Source: Epinephelus fuscoguttatus
Taxonomy: Eukaryota > Chordata > Actinopteri > Perciformes > Serranidae
Reading direction: 5' to 3'
DNA: 64,000 nt
Assembly: GCF_011397635.1 (NCBI RefSeq)
Contig: NC_064755.1
Span: 20,443,282 to 20,507,281 of the forward strand
Below the pieces are notes generated by a model. The model ran no database searches. It had not been told where the DNA came from and saw only the letters and a list, made by a program, of their open reading frames with translations. Below are positions 10,958 to 23,619 of the stretch, piece after piece; the first letter of the stretch is position 1; each line of letters starts with the position of its first letter. Made by a program: the position numbers and the translations under genes.

Positions 10958-13900
10958 AGAGAGAGAGATAGTAATGTAATCAGATGACAGCTTACTGCTG
11001 AGTCATGCAATATTAAGAGACACCCCTGAAAACCCAGGCACAGGATACTTCCTAGAACAAGTTTCTATACTGTATCTGCCACACATACTGTACATCACAT
11101 GCAGTAGGTATATACAACAACAAAGTACATATGCTGCAACACAGATACATGTGTTGGTGGCATTTGTTGTAAGGCTTCAAAATGAGTATCACGTTGATGT
11201 TTTTATCGTCCCAATACTAGTGAAACTAGCCAAACTGTGTCAAATATTTTCTGATGTGTCGTTGCAGCTGTGTTTAGTTTCCATCGTGGGCTTCATCCTG
11301 TACTGCATCACCTACCGCCGTGACGAGAGATCGTCTTTGCAATTCTGTGTCAAGGTGAGTTGACACACCCTGTTTGACACATTCTCTGTTATGTCATGTG
11401 CGGAGTCAAATCAGGTCTCTCTATCAACGCACACCATGTCTCGTTGAAGCTGACCAAAGGTTTAGTGTGTGATCCAGACAGAGAAGAAGTTTGCACAGAT
11501 CAATGTTTTACCCACTGAGATACTGTGATTGTTAGACAGCTGCTGTCAAGGAACTGCAACTGTAGATGATATACAGCGAAAGGCATTTAACTGCATTCTT
11601 GTTTAAAAGAGCTCCGTGGGGATTCCTATGAGTGAATGACTGCATTCATTAATCTGACTTGATTGTACAGCTTAATTAGCCGTACAATATATGCAGTTGG
11701 AATTTCAAGGCAATTAAAATCAGTCCGCCATTGTTTGCTACCGAGAGGCAGATCCTTGGAAGCAGCGTCCTCTTCTTTTTTTTTTCCCCCAGTCTGGCTC
11801 TCGTGTGCATACCAGGTTCAAATATGTACATAGATTGTGAAGACAGGGCTTCAAAACACTTCAGCAGTATTTTGCCTTAAGAAGTGCAGCTAATTTGCAA
11901 AATGGTCTTTGCAGGAAGGCATGATAAAAAGCCAATTCTAGGTGTGTAGTTTTTAATACCATCAGACTGTCTGACTCACCAAAATAACAAGAATTTTCCT
12001 AATTAACATCTTTATGTACAAAGTTTACAAAGCAGTCTTTGGAAATTTTAAATTGTCTTGTGAGAAGTTAACAAAATGATGCGTATTTCTTACTCTTTTT
12101 TGAGTTTAAGCCCTCAGTGTTAAGATTGCCGTTTTTACCCTTTTTCTGCACTTTCTCATCCAGAAGTACTGTTATATCAGAAATAAAGCCAAATTAAGTA
12201 TCTACCATGCAGAAGTTCCCCCAAGAAACAACGTATAGACTCTCAATCATCACTTACGGCCCACTAGAAGTGTGTATTTTTCTGCAGAGACGCTGCCCCC
12301 TGCCTTCTTTTTTCTTATTTCCTTATTATTTTCTGTGTTCGGGACGTTACGGGCGTGTACCTCCACAGGACTCAGGTGACGTTGGGGCTTTATAAAAATG
12401 TAGCAGTCAGGTGACAGACCGTAAGCAGCAGGCATCCAAGAGACACAGCCAACAATCCTGCATAGTGTACCTTTAAGTTAAATGAGTTGCCAGAACAGCT
12501 GCCATTAGCCCACAGTGCCTCTTTCTCTGGCCCTAAAAACTTTAATTTATGATTGCCATTAATTCAAAATACTGAATGATCTCATAGGTTGTTGTTTTTT
12601 TGCTTTAGAATATATGGCTTTGCTGTCAGTTTGCTTATTTAGTTAAACTGTCCTTGGTGAAAGGAGTGAGTGAGTGAGTGAGTGAGTGAGTGAGTGAGTG
12701 AGTGAGTGAGTGAGTGAGTGGAGTGAGTAGATAATGTGCTGTAGCTGGAGACATTTCTGGTGTTAAGTGTAACTATGTTGTCAGATGAAGGTCTCTGCTT
12801 TTCGATCCCTTTCAAAGGATTAATATTGTTTCAAGATGCTCAGTTACTCAAACATTAGTTTTCCGAGTTTGTAAGTGTTCACTAAAAAGTGTTCCAGGAC
12901 AACATATGTACTATAAACAGCAACATAAATGTTGAGTCTCTTCAGTGTCTACCTGCTTTGTGTTTTCAGATCATTAGTAAAGTACATAATGTTCACTGTA
13001 ACACTTGTCGATGCACTTGCTCTACATACATTTCCCCTGTATCCGCCTATACTCCAGATTTCACAGCTGTTCCCAAATGAATTAAATGCCATTTCAAATC
13101 AAGCACCGCTCATCATTTGCATAATTCCATAAGCAGCATGTAACTGAGAGCAAAATACACCAGCGAATGAGGGCTCCTGTTATATAAGCGAAGGATTAAG
13201 ATGAAGGTTTAGTGTTATTGAGATTGTGCAATTGCATAAACAACACAAAGCCTCTGTCACATTTTACAACTGTATTTTTAGATGCTCTCTGTTGTTCCAC
13301 ATGCTCGCACAGGACGCGCACTAAAGGTGGGAAGCGGCTGTAGCTGCAGGGCAGTCTTGCATGTGCCATGTCTCCTCTGCGTTAAGAGCTGGGCTCCTAC
13401 TCTGAGGGTCAGGCCTTGCCTTGTAGTATTGTGGGTAATCTCTTTGAATTCAACTTGCCACAGGCACTGAGCCAGCATGTCTGTTTCTAAGCTACAGTTT
13501 TGGCACTCTGGGTTAATCATCATGAGACAACAGACTAAAGTAGGAGCCAGACTTTCAGTAAAAAAAAAAATACAACAGTTGAAGAGAAGAAAAGGTTTTT
13601 TGATCAAAGCGTTCTGGGTAAAAGTGCACGACCTTTGACCTGTCTTCTGCCCTCCGCAGCTCCTGTACTTCATCCTGTGTACAATCGGCCTGGTTATTTC
13701 AGTGCTGGTTATGGCGTTCGCCGGACACCACCACAGACAGACCAATAGCTTCAGCTGTGAGCAGACAGGAGAGGACTGCGTGTGCACGCTGGATAAAAAC
13801 GACCCAATAGCCCGCACCTTCACCTACGAGGGAGTCAGCAGCTGCGAGGACATCACTGGGACACTCTCACTTTACTTCCTGATCCAGATCCTGCTGAACC

Positions 13901-14019
13901 TGGCCCAAGCAATAGTCTGTGCCGTCGGTGCCTTTATCATGTGGAAGCACCGTTATCAGGTCTTCTTCGCCGGCCTACAGATCGGCTCTCCCTCCTCTCA
14001 GCAGTGGCACAAGGTTTAA
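8060..14019 (+). CDS. sspn: sspn (sarcospan) gene, complete three-exon coding region
   Basis: Sarcospan is a tetraspan membrane protein of the dystrophin-glycoprotein complex at the muscle sarcolemma. The coding parts are 8060-8293, 11268-11354 and 13660-14019 (234+87+360 = 681 bases, 226 residues plus stop), all in phase 0. A lysine-rich cytoplasmic N-terminus (about 1-35) precedes four hydrophobic helices at about 37-63, 75-97, 108-130 and 176-201. A large extracellular loop between helices 3 and 4 contains cysteines at 140, 147, 149 and 169. The signature segments CRFPLL, HWAGII, YRRDERSS and MWKHRYQVFF match sarcospan. Human SSPN is slightly longer (243). An upstream in-frame ATG at 7937 would add 41 residues, but sarcospan-like sequence starts at 8060. 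Confidence 0.95.
9111..9779. mobile_element. Putative non-autonomous DNA transposon
   Basis: The left end has CCAAGACACACCAAACCGAC (9121-9140). The right end reads, in reverse complement, CCCTGACACACCAAGCT, so GACACACCAA is shared in inverted orientation near both ends. No transposase is present. The superfamily is not certain. Confidence 0.5.
9780..10460. repeat. Decayed tandem repeat, CAGTTGAA-rich
   Basis: CAGTTGAA and close variants recur every few tens of bases. A longer block around TAAGCAATGAAAGAAG appears twice (about 9868 and 10128) with similar sequence after it (GAGGAGT then AGCTG), suggesting a higher-order unit of roughly 260 bases that has diverged. Confidence 0.5.
10876..10953. 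repeat. Compound (GT)n(GA)n microsatellite
   Basis: A GT run to 10920 is joined directly to a GA run to 10953. Confidence 0.95.
11268..11354 (+). CDS. sspn: sspn coding exon 2
   Basis: Twenty-nine codons: LCLVSIVGFILYCITYRR then DERSSLQFCVK, the rest of helix 2 and the short intracellular loop. The acceptor is GTTGCAG and the donor GTGAGT; both junctions are phase 0. It corresponds to the sarcospan segment ending QFSMK in mammals. Confidence 0.94.
12200..12477. repeat. Transposon-like interspersed repeat, right end
   Basis: The stretch ends ATCCTGCATAGTGTACCTTTAA, which resembles the terminal sequence (ATCC..GCACTGGACCTTTAA) of the TTAA-flanked MITEs elsewhere in this window. The left boundary was not found. 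Confidence 0.35.
12664..12730. repeat. (GAGT)n tetranucleotide microsatellite
   Basis: About sixteen GAGT units, nearly perfect. Confidence 0.95.
13660..14019 (+). CDS. sspn: sspn coding exon 3
   Basis: Residues 108-226: helix 3 (LLYFILCTIGLVISVLVMAF), the cysteine-bearing extracellular loop, helix 4, and the C-terminal tail with MWKHRYQVFFAGLQIG, then a TAA stop at 14017-14019. The acceptor CCTCCGCAG has a strong pyrimidine tract. Confidence 0.95.
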   Translation, partial: LLYFILCTIGLVISVLVMAFAGHHHRQTNSFSCEQTGEDCVCTLDKNDPIARTFTYEGVSSCEDITGTLSLYFLIQILLNLAQAIVCAVGAFIMWKHRYQVFFAGLQIGSPSSQQWHKV

Positions 14020-17000
14020 CACCATGATGACAGAGTTGATAGGATGACTGTGATCAGTCAGATCAGGTTGGAGGGTAGTGCCAGCAGTGTGATTACACTC
14101 TGTGGGACGGGGACATTTGCCTTTTTGGTGTGTGCCGAAGTGTGTTTTCTTTGATATGAGTTTATATTAACCTTTTGTGGTAGTTGTATTATTATGGCTT
14201 TTTGCACAGATTTTGTATACCATATAAGTAACTTTATACTTCTAGTTTCCATTGTTATAAAAGATAACTTGAATAGCTGAAAGGAGCAAAACAAGTGGTT
14301 TATTTACAGATAATTTTTCCACATTTATAATTATCTTGCTCTCGTGACGTACATAATATAATCACAAGACAAATTATGAGCACAACACTGAAACCAAAAT
14401 AGTTCATTTTGTTATTCACTTGACTCCAAACATACACACAATAGCAACATTTCCTTTGGTTTGAGTTACTGAGTTTTAATGATCATGATTAGTTCCAGTA
14501 ATGCTTTGAGAGGCAAACTGAATCACTGTGTTGTCGGATTATGGTTTGCAAAATGTTAAATGGCACTGCCTTAAGCTTTGTTTTCACTCAGAAAAAATGT
14601 CAAATATTGTCTAAATGCTGTAGCAAATATTAGTGACACATCCTTTTACATCTTAATTCTAAAAAAAAAAATCTGTATTAGTTTATTGCCTTACAATGAG
14701 AACACATTAGACGTCGTATTCAAGTTTTTCACTATTATTTGCAGCTGCCTGCTGTAACTCATTTTCAGTGTTTGACACACAACAAAAGCAAACTAGGTGC
14801 ATTAACTCCATGAATATCCTCTGTTTTGTCTCTTTTTCTACTATATAAACTGCAGCTCTGTAAATATCGCATAAAAACTTGATATAAAACAACAGCAAAG
14901 TACTTTTAAACTTAAAGAAGTAGCCCCTTTAATACTCCAAACAGTCCAAAACAGATCCTGACAGCAGTAACACAAGCTGGGCAGGGTATACTTCATGAGA
15001 CTGGATCCAGACTGAACTGGGCTGTGGCTTGCGAAGGTGGATGCCAGGCCAGTAGCCAGCATGACTCAAACAGCCTGTAGGAGTCAAACTACTGCAGCCA
15101 CAAAGGGAGGGGGGAAGGGGCCGGGGTGAGGAAAGGGGGGACTCAGACAGGCAGCTGGACGGAGGTCACTAAATCATCTCACAGTGTTTACAGTGTCTCG
15201 GGTTGTTTTCGTTCAGGCAGGACAGAGCAAAAGGGGTGAAACAACCAAAGTATTGTAGGTTTGTATTTTTAAGAAGGCTTTGCCCTGCGCAGAGGTTCAG
15301 CTTTATTTTATTCTTACTCTCGTCTCAGGTGCCAACAGCAGTCGCCTACAGTCTATACATGCTGAGTAGGGAATGGTAAACGTGAGGCAGTTTCCGCAGC
15401 AAATTAGATGAACCATGTGCCCAGAGGAAGAGTGTAATTAGTGTGCAATGCAATCTACTTTCTCAATGCTGAAAAAAAAGGTTGATTGACTGGAAAAGAT
15501 GTAAAAAATGCTGTTTATTTTTCACCAAGTGTGGTGTTTGAGTGAGGGGAAAAAAAACCTGCCAACAAGTGCATTTCCTCTTTCGAGACTATCATGCTGT
15601 TTGTGGTTACAAATACAAATTTTTGTTTCAGTTATGCGCAGTTTCCTTTTTCCTGTTGTGTCACCACACACACGCAGTTAATACGCAGAGGGAGCCAATT
15701 CAGACCAAAGTATTACTCATATTCAAATGAAGGGACATGCCTTTGTCATTAATTTCATTGTTACCAGTAGACTGAAAACTGAGCAGAAACAGAATCAGTG
15801 AGCATCTGTAGCTATGAATCCTCCACACCATAAGGCCTGCATATTAAAACAGAATTAATCATCAATATTGACTCGAATTATATAGTTCCAAAAGTTAAAG
15901 GCAAAGTTAGCCATCTTTTATATGGATGTCCAATCAGTGTGGATGGTAAATAAAGTGGATTAAAGTAATAAATTCCTCAGTGTGTGTTACATTGACTGAG
16001 AAAGCTGAGTTCACAGCCGCAAAATCTGTTGTTCTTCCTGCATCCAGTGATGTCATTTGATGCCACAATGACATCATTGGAGGCAGGAAGAGCAACAGGC
16101 TATTTCAGCTTGCGTGCTCTAGATGCCACTCAAAAATCCTTGTTCTCTTCAGTTGCAAACTAGCTAAAGAGGATACATTTCACAGTGTTTTGGCTGATTA
16201 GATATTCAGCCGTATTTATTTGAGCAAGAGTATATGGACGAAGAAATGCAGCGGAGACAGGACAAAGCTGCGGCCGTGCGAGCCAGGCAAGGGGATATGA
16301 CCAGTGGAGAGCCTTCAGAACTTGAGCTGCTGAGGCCAAACACTGACTGGTGTTGCCTTTCCTCAAATTACCCTTCACTACCAACAGAAACTGAGTCATT
16401 CTGCTGCAATGAATTTCAGCACAGGCACTTTTTGTTAAACGCTGTCACCATGCCACCCCCGAAAGAGCCCATGTGTGTATCAAGTTTTACTTTTCACTCA
16501 GACAGAGGTTTGTTGGAGACCTTCAGGATCCTAAAGTTAAAATGGAAAAGATAACTGAGACCAGCAGGGTCGAGATGGCAGATGGCCATTAAGTGAGTCA
16601 CCTCATGCTTTGTTTGTGTGGCAGAAGCTCTCACGCACGGCATCCTGGTGCACATGGGCACCGACGACAGGGCTCAGGGAGCAGGAGAACTTAGGTTCTT
16701 GGTCAATATAGCACACACTGAGGAATCTATTGCTTTAATTGACTACATATACCAACAGCACCAATTGGGCATGCACATAAACACACACATCTCATGGGTC
16801 ATAAGTCATGATTGAAAGGGATCACTTCTATATGAGTCTATACATTGTTTTTTTTTTTTTTTGTTTTTTTTTTTAGGAAAATCCTGCATGGTATACTTAA
16901 AAAACGTTATCGCATTTTTTGCAGTGAGAGCAGAGCTCAATTTGACAACAATCAGCAGAGAAAACTAAAAGAAGTTGTGTATTATTGTGGGTAATATTTA

Positions 17001-18705
17001 TTACTTCTGTTTAATGGTGCATTTCACTCACTGTAGAAGCTCACACTGTACATACTGCATGTACATGTGATGGAGGGCAGGCCCGATTGCGGTGTTTTTT
17101 CCATGTGCTTGTTCGGTGTTGTGATGTTGATACCTCATGTGACTACAAAGGTTCAAACTTGCAGCCAGACACAGGAAGTCACATGCCAGTCATCACAGGG
17201 GCATGTTTATTTATAAAAACTGACAGTGAGGAGGGACCTTCCACCAATCCTCCTCGGTCACTAACAACTTTCTGTGTGGTCAATTGATCTTTCAAGGCCG
17301 AAAATAAATAAATAAATACATAAATAAATAAAAGACTGAGTGATATGTGATTCTGGTGGCAACTGACGCTGCTGTGAATCTTTAGAAGAGACTGCAGAGG
17401 ACAGAAGATCAATATGTGTATTGACACAAGTCACGGCAACTTGAAGACAACAGACTGAACTCTCATGCAGTATTTTAATTATGCAGCCAAACAGTTGAAT
17501 ATACAGTTTAATTTGAAATTCAAAGTTTAGATCTGAATGCATTTCCCCTGCGAGATGTCCTTTTGGTCCTCTCAGTGCATCAAAGTCAAATCGCCTGACT
17601 CACTCGTACTGGGTAAAACACTGCCTGCAGCCACAGAGGTGTTTGGGACACTGCCTCGTATTTATTGACCTTCTCTGGGTGTTTTCTCACTCTCACTACT
17701 GAATACACACAGGCAAAGCACGTGACTCTTGACTGTGGTTTGCAAAGAGATTCAAAAATGACTGTTATCCAAATGTGTCAAAGGTTGCTTTCATGAAGTA
17801 AATAATACACCGCTCACGTGCATTAAAAAGGTTCAGCGTGTACTGTAGGGGATGAAATGAAGCGGACCATCTTGTGTATTATCCCGAGATTATTTCCCCT
17901 CCTCTTTCCACAAGTTTTTTTTTTTGTAAGTGGATAACAAAGTTTAATATTTCCCTCCATGATCAAAATAAATCTCAGCAGATAAAACGGTGCATGTTTG
18001 TTTAGTATCACAGTATGGCAATAAGACTTTTGCCAGACAGTAACAATTGTCCTGGTATTATCCTCTCCCCTCCCTTCCCTCTCTGAGTCCAGTACATTCC
18101 AGTAATGCTGCACTTTACCCTCCTTGTCTATGCAGTGACAGCTGCTCACCATTATGGCACTGCGTGAGCTAATTTTAATGGCTGTCACAGGCAGCAGGAG
18201 CAAATGCAGGCCTGCCAGCGTAAACAGCGAACTGAAGCCAAAAAGGATGGGCTTCTCCGTAGAGGGTAAATGACAGGACGGGATAAAAGACCAGTTGAGG
18301 CCTTTCTGTGATTCCTTTATCATCTCAAATATGTAACACAAGCACAAACATACAGACAATCAGCCAGCCCCAGCTTTGAATGATCCATTTCCACAAGTAC
18401 TGAGTGCTGAATTACCAACAATGTGAGCGGCTGTGCGGATGACAAGCCTAAATGTAACCGATGTTTCACACCTATAAAGGGAATTTCATTTCTTTATGAA
18501 TAAACACGCTGCATCGTGAAGGAAGAACACAGGCTTTTGAATAGGCAGAAGCTATCAATGGCAGTAACTGCTTTTGTCACATCCTCTAGAACAGAGGCTC
18601 CTTGCCTCTTTTGTCTCATGTACACCCACAGCTCTAGTCAGATCACCTGAAGTACCCTTTCACCAACATGCCCTCATGTTTTAAATGTGTTCATCTGAAA
18701 TGATT
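14020..18705. other. sspn 3' flank, no further gene seen
   Basis: Contains the sspn 3' UTR of unknown length, low-complexity runs and a 30-base-arm hairpin (16027-16098). No tRNA, protein-coding exon or clear poly(A) site could be assigned with confidence. The terminal itpr2 exon could lie somewhere between here and 24594 but was not identified. Confidence 0.6.
16027..16098. repeat. Hairpin-forming inverted repeat
   Basis: The left arm TGTTGTTCTTCCTGCATCCA..GATGTCAT pairs with the right arm ATGACATCATTGGAGGCAGG..AGCAACA; about 26 of 30 positions match around an 11-base loop. Probably the core of a palindromic MITE. Confidence 0.7.
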
Positions 18706-19364
18706 TTAAAGGTACAGTTCATCCCGAAATAAAAAATATATATTTTTCATCTTACCTGTAGCGCTGTTTATCAGTCTAGATTATTTTGATGTGAGTTGCC
18801 GAGTGTTGGAGATATCAGGTGTAGAGATGTCTGCCTTCTGTCTAATACAGTGGAACTAGATGGCACTTGGCTTATCGTGCTAATAGTGCCAAGAAAATGA
18901 AAACCTCATCAGCAATGTCTCTTTTCAGAAATCATGACCCAGCTAATCCAGATATATAATAATAATGATAATAATGATGATAACTGAACGTGTTATAATC
19001 AGTTTCATGTAGGAACTATTTTCTCTCCACTGAACTACACCCGCCAACCAAATCACCATGCAAAAGGAAGCGTGCATCTGCTCTGATGAGAGGCTTGTGC
19101 TTGTGACAGTGCGAGATGTAAGCATTAACGGTGTCCTGCTCAGCTGAGCTGTAACATTAGCTAGCTCAGTGGTGCTGGGTGAGCTAGCAGTAGATGCACT
19201 CTTCCTTCTGCACCATGATACGGTTTCATTATATTCAAGAGAAGAGCGACATCTCTACTGCCATTATCTCCAACACTCAGCAACTCACACCCAAACAATC
19301 TAGACTGATAAAAAGCACCACAGGTAGGAGGACAATATTTTTTGATTTTGTTCTGTTCCCTTAA
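18706..19364. mobile_element. Palindromic TTAA-flanked MITE
   Basis: TTAA (18706-18709) is followed by AGGTACAGTTCATCCC. The right end CTGTTCCC is followed by TTAA (19361-19364). Long internal inverted arms lie at 18769-18831 and 19248-19310 (TATCAGTCTAGATT... pairing with ...AATCTAGACTGATA). There is no coding capacity. TTAA duplications are the hallmark of piggyBac-type transposition, so a piggyBac-mobilised MITE is the best guess. Confidence 0.7.
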
Positions 19365-19984
19365 CCCTTTAAGCCTTTGAAACCTGGATCGACATCAGTT
19401 TTCTTGAGCTGCATTCAGACGCCTTGGATGAGCATTTAAACCTTTGAAACCTGAGCAAATCACTTTGATTTGTTCTCGAAAAAATAGGGAGAAAAAATTG
19501 TACAAACTTGTAAAAGCTGAAGAGAAAATGAGCTGAAAATCAATGATTAAAATCTTTTATTAAAAGATTTTAATAAAATAATAATTTTAATTTTTTAATA
19601 ATAATTATTTAAAAAAAAAAAAAAAGGGAAAAAATGTCCAGAAGATCAGGATACGCTGTTATGGAGAATGAATGAATGACTGGGCAGAAAACTCTGTGTA
19701 TGATTATTATAATTAATCTATATATAATATCACATATTCAAACTTATGTAATGGAATACACATATGTATGGGTTTTTTTTTTTTCAATTTTTTTCCTTTT
19801 TTAAAGTCATTTCCTTGTTCATTTTTTAAAAATTATTATTATATTTCTTTTGTTGCTAATTTTCAAGCAATTTTCTTTTAACTTTTTTACAATTTGCTAA
19901 TTTTGGGTAATTTCTAGTTAACTTGCTCATGCCCTTCTTCCCATGATCTTAAAAGAAATCAAGCCAATTTGCTCAGAGGGTTAA
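19361..19984. mobile_element. Second TTAA-bounded element
   Basis: Begins TTAACCCTT (19361-19369) and ends GAGGGTTAA (19976-19984), giving inverted ends TTAACCCT/AGGGTTAA. The interior is AT-rich with an imperfect palindrome near 19550. It shares its left TTAA with the right end of the preceding MITE. Confidence 0.55.
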
Positions 19985-22900
19985 ACTGGATATTATTAAA
20001 TACTATTGTTATGGAAAAATGGATATTGCTACAACAATTCTTCATACAATTGAAATGTCAATGTCCATTTGTACATAGACGTTTATCTATTATGGTACAA
20101 GTAACCCTGGTTGGAAATGCCTGTTTTAGAGAACATGCAAATATGTTATTTTTGTATTATGATTACTTTATCTCATTTTAAAAGACTATTAAACCTGGAT
20201 AACCGCAAAGCTTATGAGATAGACTGATGTAGGAACAAAGGTTAATTCCAGAGTCTGGTTTAATATCTGTGCATCATATCAGCTAATTAGCTGCAATTAA
20301 ATGTCAACATGAGCTAAACAAAAGCAGCACAGTGACAGCATGCACATTGAATCTGGTAACTCTGCTTTTAATACAAGATGACTACCCCCTGCTCCATGAG
20401 CTGAAACATGATCCGGTCTGAATGGAGACAGGTCTTTTCCTAGAGGCTCTCTGCTCCCTTCACGGACAAGCACAAGTGTGAGTAAGCTGAGTGTGGGTGG
20501 TGCAGAGGGGCTCGGGGTGAGTGCGGGGGAGTGCTCATTCATCCCCAACAACAACAACAACAACAACAACAAGGACTGAGGCCCAACTGTGTTTAGAAAG
20601 CTGCTGACTCAAACCAATGAGTCTTGTTACAAATTTATTCTTTATTATTTCTCCGACCAGATAAAACACATTTTTTCTATAAACTTTGTTTAAACAGAAA
20701 GTGTCACAGGACAGTCACCATCGAGTGCATGCTCTCGTCATCTGCCATTAGTTGTGCAAGTTTAAAACACAAGTTCAGACTCAACAATCAACTGCAGTCC
20801 AGGAGAGACTAGTGAGGATGATTTACACTAAAACAACAAAACTTTAAGAAATAGTAGGAGATGAAGATGATATGAGCAGATACAGTAAATATTACAGAAT
20901 TAGCTGACATCTCTATAAACATATTGTAACCCAGAACTGTAAGCTTACCATCTTCAGTCAGTACTACGTTATGTACCAAGATAAGATTTAGACGTAAAAG
21001 AAATTTCAAGTAAGTTCTGCACAGGTAATCATTATTTTTAATTCACATTTCTGTTATTTATATACTCTGTAGAAATCTATAAAAATGGCGACTGAAATGG
21101 TGCAGCAAATGCATCTTTAAACACAATACAAAGCATGCAAAAAAAAAACACCCCGACTAACCAATGTTTCCAGTTACAGGCTTACATTTGTTTTTCTTTA
21201 AAAGTGCACTTTCAGCAGTTGCGATGTACTGTTTAGAAAAGTTAATGAGTAAGGCAGCATGATACCTTTTCCACAATGCAAAAATAATACTCCAGTTATG
21301 AACCGCAAATTTTCTCATAAATACAATTAGGACTCTAAAAAGGAAAAGGGGAGAGTACTTGATGTTTGCACACACACTCTTCCCCAACGACCCCCTCCCA
21401 ACTTCTCAACACTGCCAATCACTGACTCTGTGGCCTTTCCTCTGCTCTCTGACACATCAGCACCGAAGACGGTCGAGGAACGAGATGTGACAGTCTGCAG
21501 ACTTGACAGCACTTAACCATTAACCTCACCTTAACATTTCACTCGACCTCTGTCTGGCACACTTACACTACACTGGCAGATGTGTGCCGTGCTGGGCAAA
21601 TCATTCACAGAGAGTGTGCACAGACGGCTGGTAAAGAATGCTGGGTTAGCACATAAGGCACATTTTACATCCCATAAGGCAGTGATTGTGTCATAGAACA
21701 GGCACTATGTCAAAAATTACATACACACTTGCATTTTGACATCATTGATTGTAAGTGTACTGTTGAGTACATGTATTGTTCTTAAGGCTGAAGTTTGTGT
21801 GTGTGTCTGCGTTTCTGGTTTTCTACTGCAGCCTGGAGCCCCTCAGTGGGCCGTGGTGTGGTGGTTGGGCTGAGGAGGACCCAGGAATCCGAGCCTCTGC
21901 TTGTTCTTTCTCTGCTCTGTCATCTGTGGAGAACACAGAGAGGGAAAATGAAACATCAACCTGGAGTGGCTTTTAATTTTGCATGTTGCAAACACATGAT
22001 ATGCCAACCTGTGTTTGTGCTGTTGTTACTGTTCTAGTGGGCACTTTATTATGCAAAACACAATGTTCCCACTATGTTCACACATAATTATTACATTCCA
22101 GAGGGGAGTGTTTATCTATTTGAACTTGGAGTGCAGGTAAAATGACACTCTAAATCTCCTCTCTGAGAGCGAGTAAATTCATTCAGACAAAACAAAATGA
22201 ATCTTGGGCTCATTACTTTAAGAAATGAATCTTGATTAGCTGTGTTACAAAAACTACTGAATGGCACAACAAGGCTTCACAAATTACTCACTTCAAGTGC
22301 TGCAAACAAATTACTCTGAGATTTTTACTAATTATTTAAGTTTTCCTTTTTGAGATATTACGGAAGAGATATTTCCCCTCCGAGGTTGTTTACAAACTGC
22401 TTTCTTTAGCCACTGTTGTGACTGGGAGGAACTAAAATGTCCCTTGGAAACTTCATTAGAGGACAACATCATGTGCTGCGCAGAACTGTGACCTGCACGT
22501 TGGATGTTGTATAAGTGTGGTGGGGAAGTTTCATGAATCAGAAGCGGCTGGTTTCTCACAACCATCACATTTGCAGTGGTTTCAGTTCTGACGTCATAAA
22601 TGAAGGCCACTGGTTTTGTAAACCCTAAACTGTACAAGCAGATTAAAGGAAACGGAGTACGCTGAGCAGAACCCTAAGAACCCACACAAACAAACAAACA
22701 GCAGCACACACACTAACTCTGAGCTGTGATAGTGTAAAGTGCCGAGGTCAGCAGAGGTGGTAATGAGGGAGGAGCTGCAGGAGCACTTTTCTCCCAGTCA
22801 GAAACAGTTTGAGTTGAGAGCTGGTGAGACCTGCAGTCCTCCCCTCATGACTGCAGAGCTGTGGTTTAACTCACATAAACACACTCACCTCTCAAAATTT

Positions 22901-23619
22901 CTGTTTATCATAGAGGCAGAGTGACATCCTCGCTAAACCCATGACTCATGAGTCAGAGCAGATCACTAAAGCTAAATTGGAATAATAAATGGCCTGCAGT
23001 TGGTCCTAAGTACAGATTCAGAGAAAGGCTTCGGTGTCCTGCTCAGGGGCACTTCAGCAGCACACAAAGGTGGTTGTTACAGGAGTAACACAAGGGATCC
23101 CGCCCGGCAGGGAGACGTTAAGGCACTAAACTGCTTACTAAGGTCGACATAGGTTGTTTTTTTGTTTACTTAAGCGTGCTCCTTCCCCAGTAGGAGCTGT
23201 TTTCACACATCTGGTAGAAGAGGAACAAGGACAGGCCTGTGACTGGAATCACATGCAGGCGAGGCAGGTGATGAGAGTGATCAGTCACACTGCAGCAGCA
23301 GAGCAAGTCATCCAAACAGCCAGAGGCTCACTGGTGGCGTTGATCGCTGACGTGATAGTCACCTGTCATGCTGCATTCAGGAGCATCACCATAGAGTCCA
23401 CCTAGGCTACTGGATAAAGAGATGGTGTGCAAAATGAGACTGCTGACGTCTCCTCTTCTGTGTGACCTATTGCCCTGCAGGTGCTTTTAGGTCAAAGGAG
23501 TCTCAAGGTCAAGTAGCACGAGTTCACAGTCCATGTGCTATAGCTGGCAGAACAGTGTGCATCTAAACATGATGTTAGTATGACATAAACATTTTAAAAA
23601 GTGGAGGATTTTGCTTTAG
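19985..23619. other. Intergenic between sspn and itpr2, no gene seen
   Basis: Convergent 3' flanks of the two genes. No frame here shows a recognisable protein. A short minus-strand frame near 21440 reads REQRK and superficially resembles the itpr2 C-terminus, but it lacks a usable acceptor in phase. Confidence 0.5.
20546..20572. repeat. (CAA)n microsatellite
   Basis: About nine CAA units. Confidence 0.9.

Larger units (their letters stand above)
8294..11267 (+). other. sspn intron 1
   Basis: A 2974-base GT-AG intron. It holds a short ATT run near 8717, a putative terminal-inverted-repeat element (9111-9779), a decayed tandem array rich in CAGTTGAA (about 9780-10460) and a GT/GA microsatellite (10876-10953). 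No additional exon was recognised. Confidence 0.85.
11355..13659 (+). other. sspn intron 2
   Basis: A 2305-base GT-AG intron with a (GAGT)n microsatellite at 12664-12730 and a transposon-like stretch ending near 12477. No further exon was seen. Confidence 0.85.

Noticed and set aside
17070-17125. Minus-strand HHNTEQAHGKN, another possible itpr2 terminal exon
   Set aside because: There is no AG acceptor before it and the similarity is limited to two or three residues.
21410-21460. Minus-strand peptide REQRKGHRVSDWQC resembling the itpr2 C-terminal MTEQRK
   Set aside because: No acceptor AG gives the required phase-0 start; the in-phase reading from the only nearby AG is different and stops at once.
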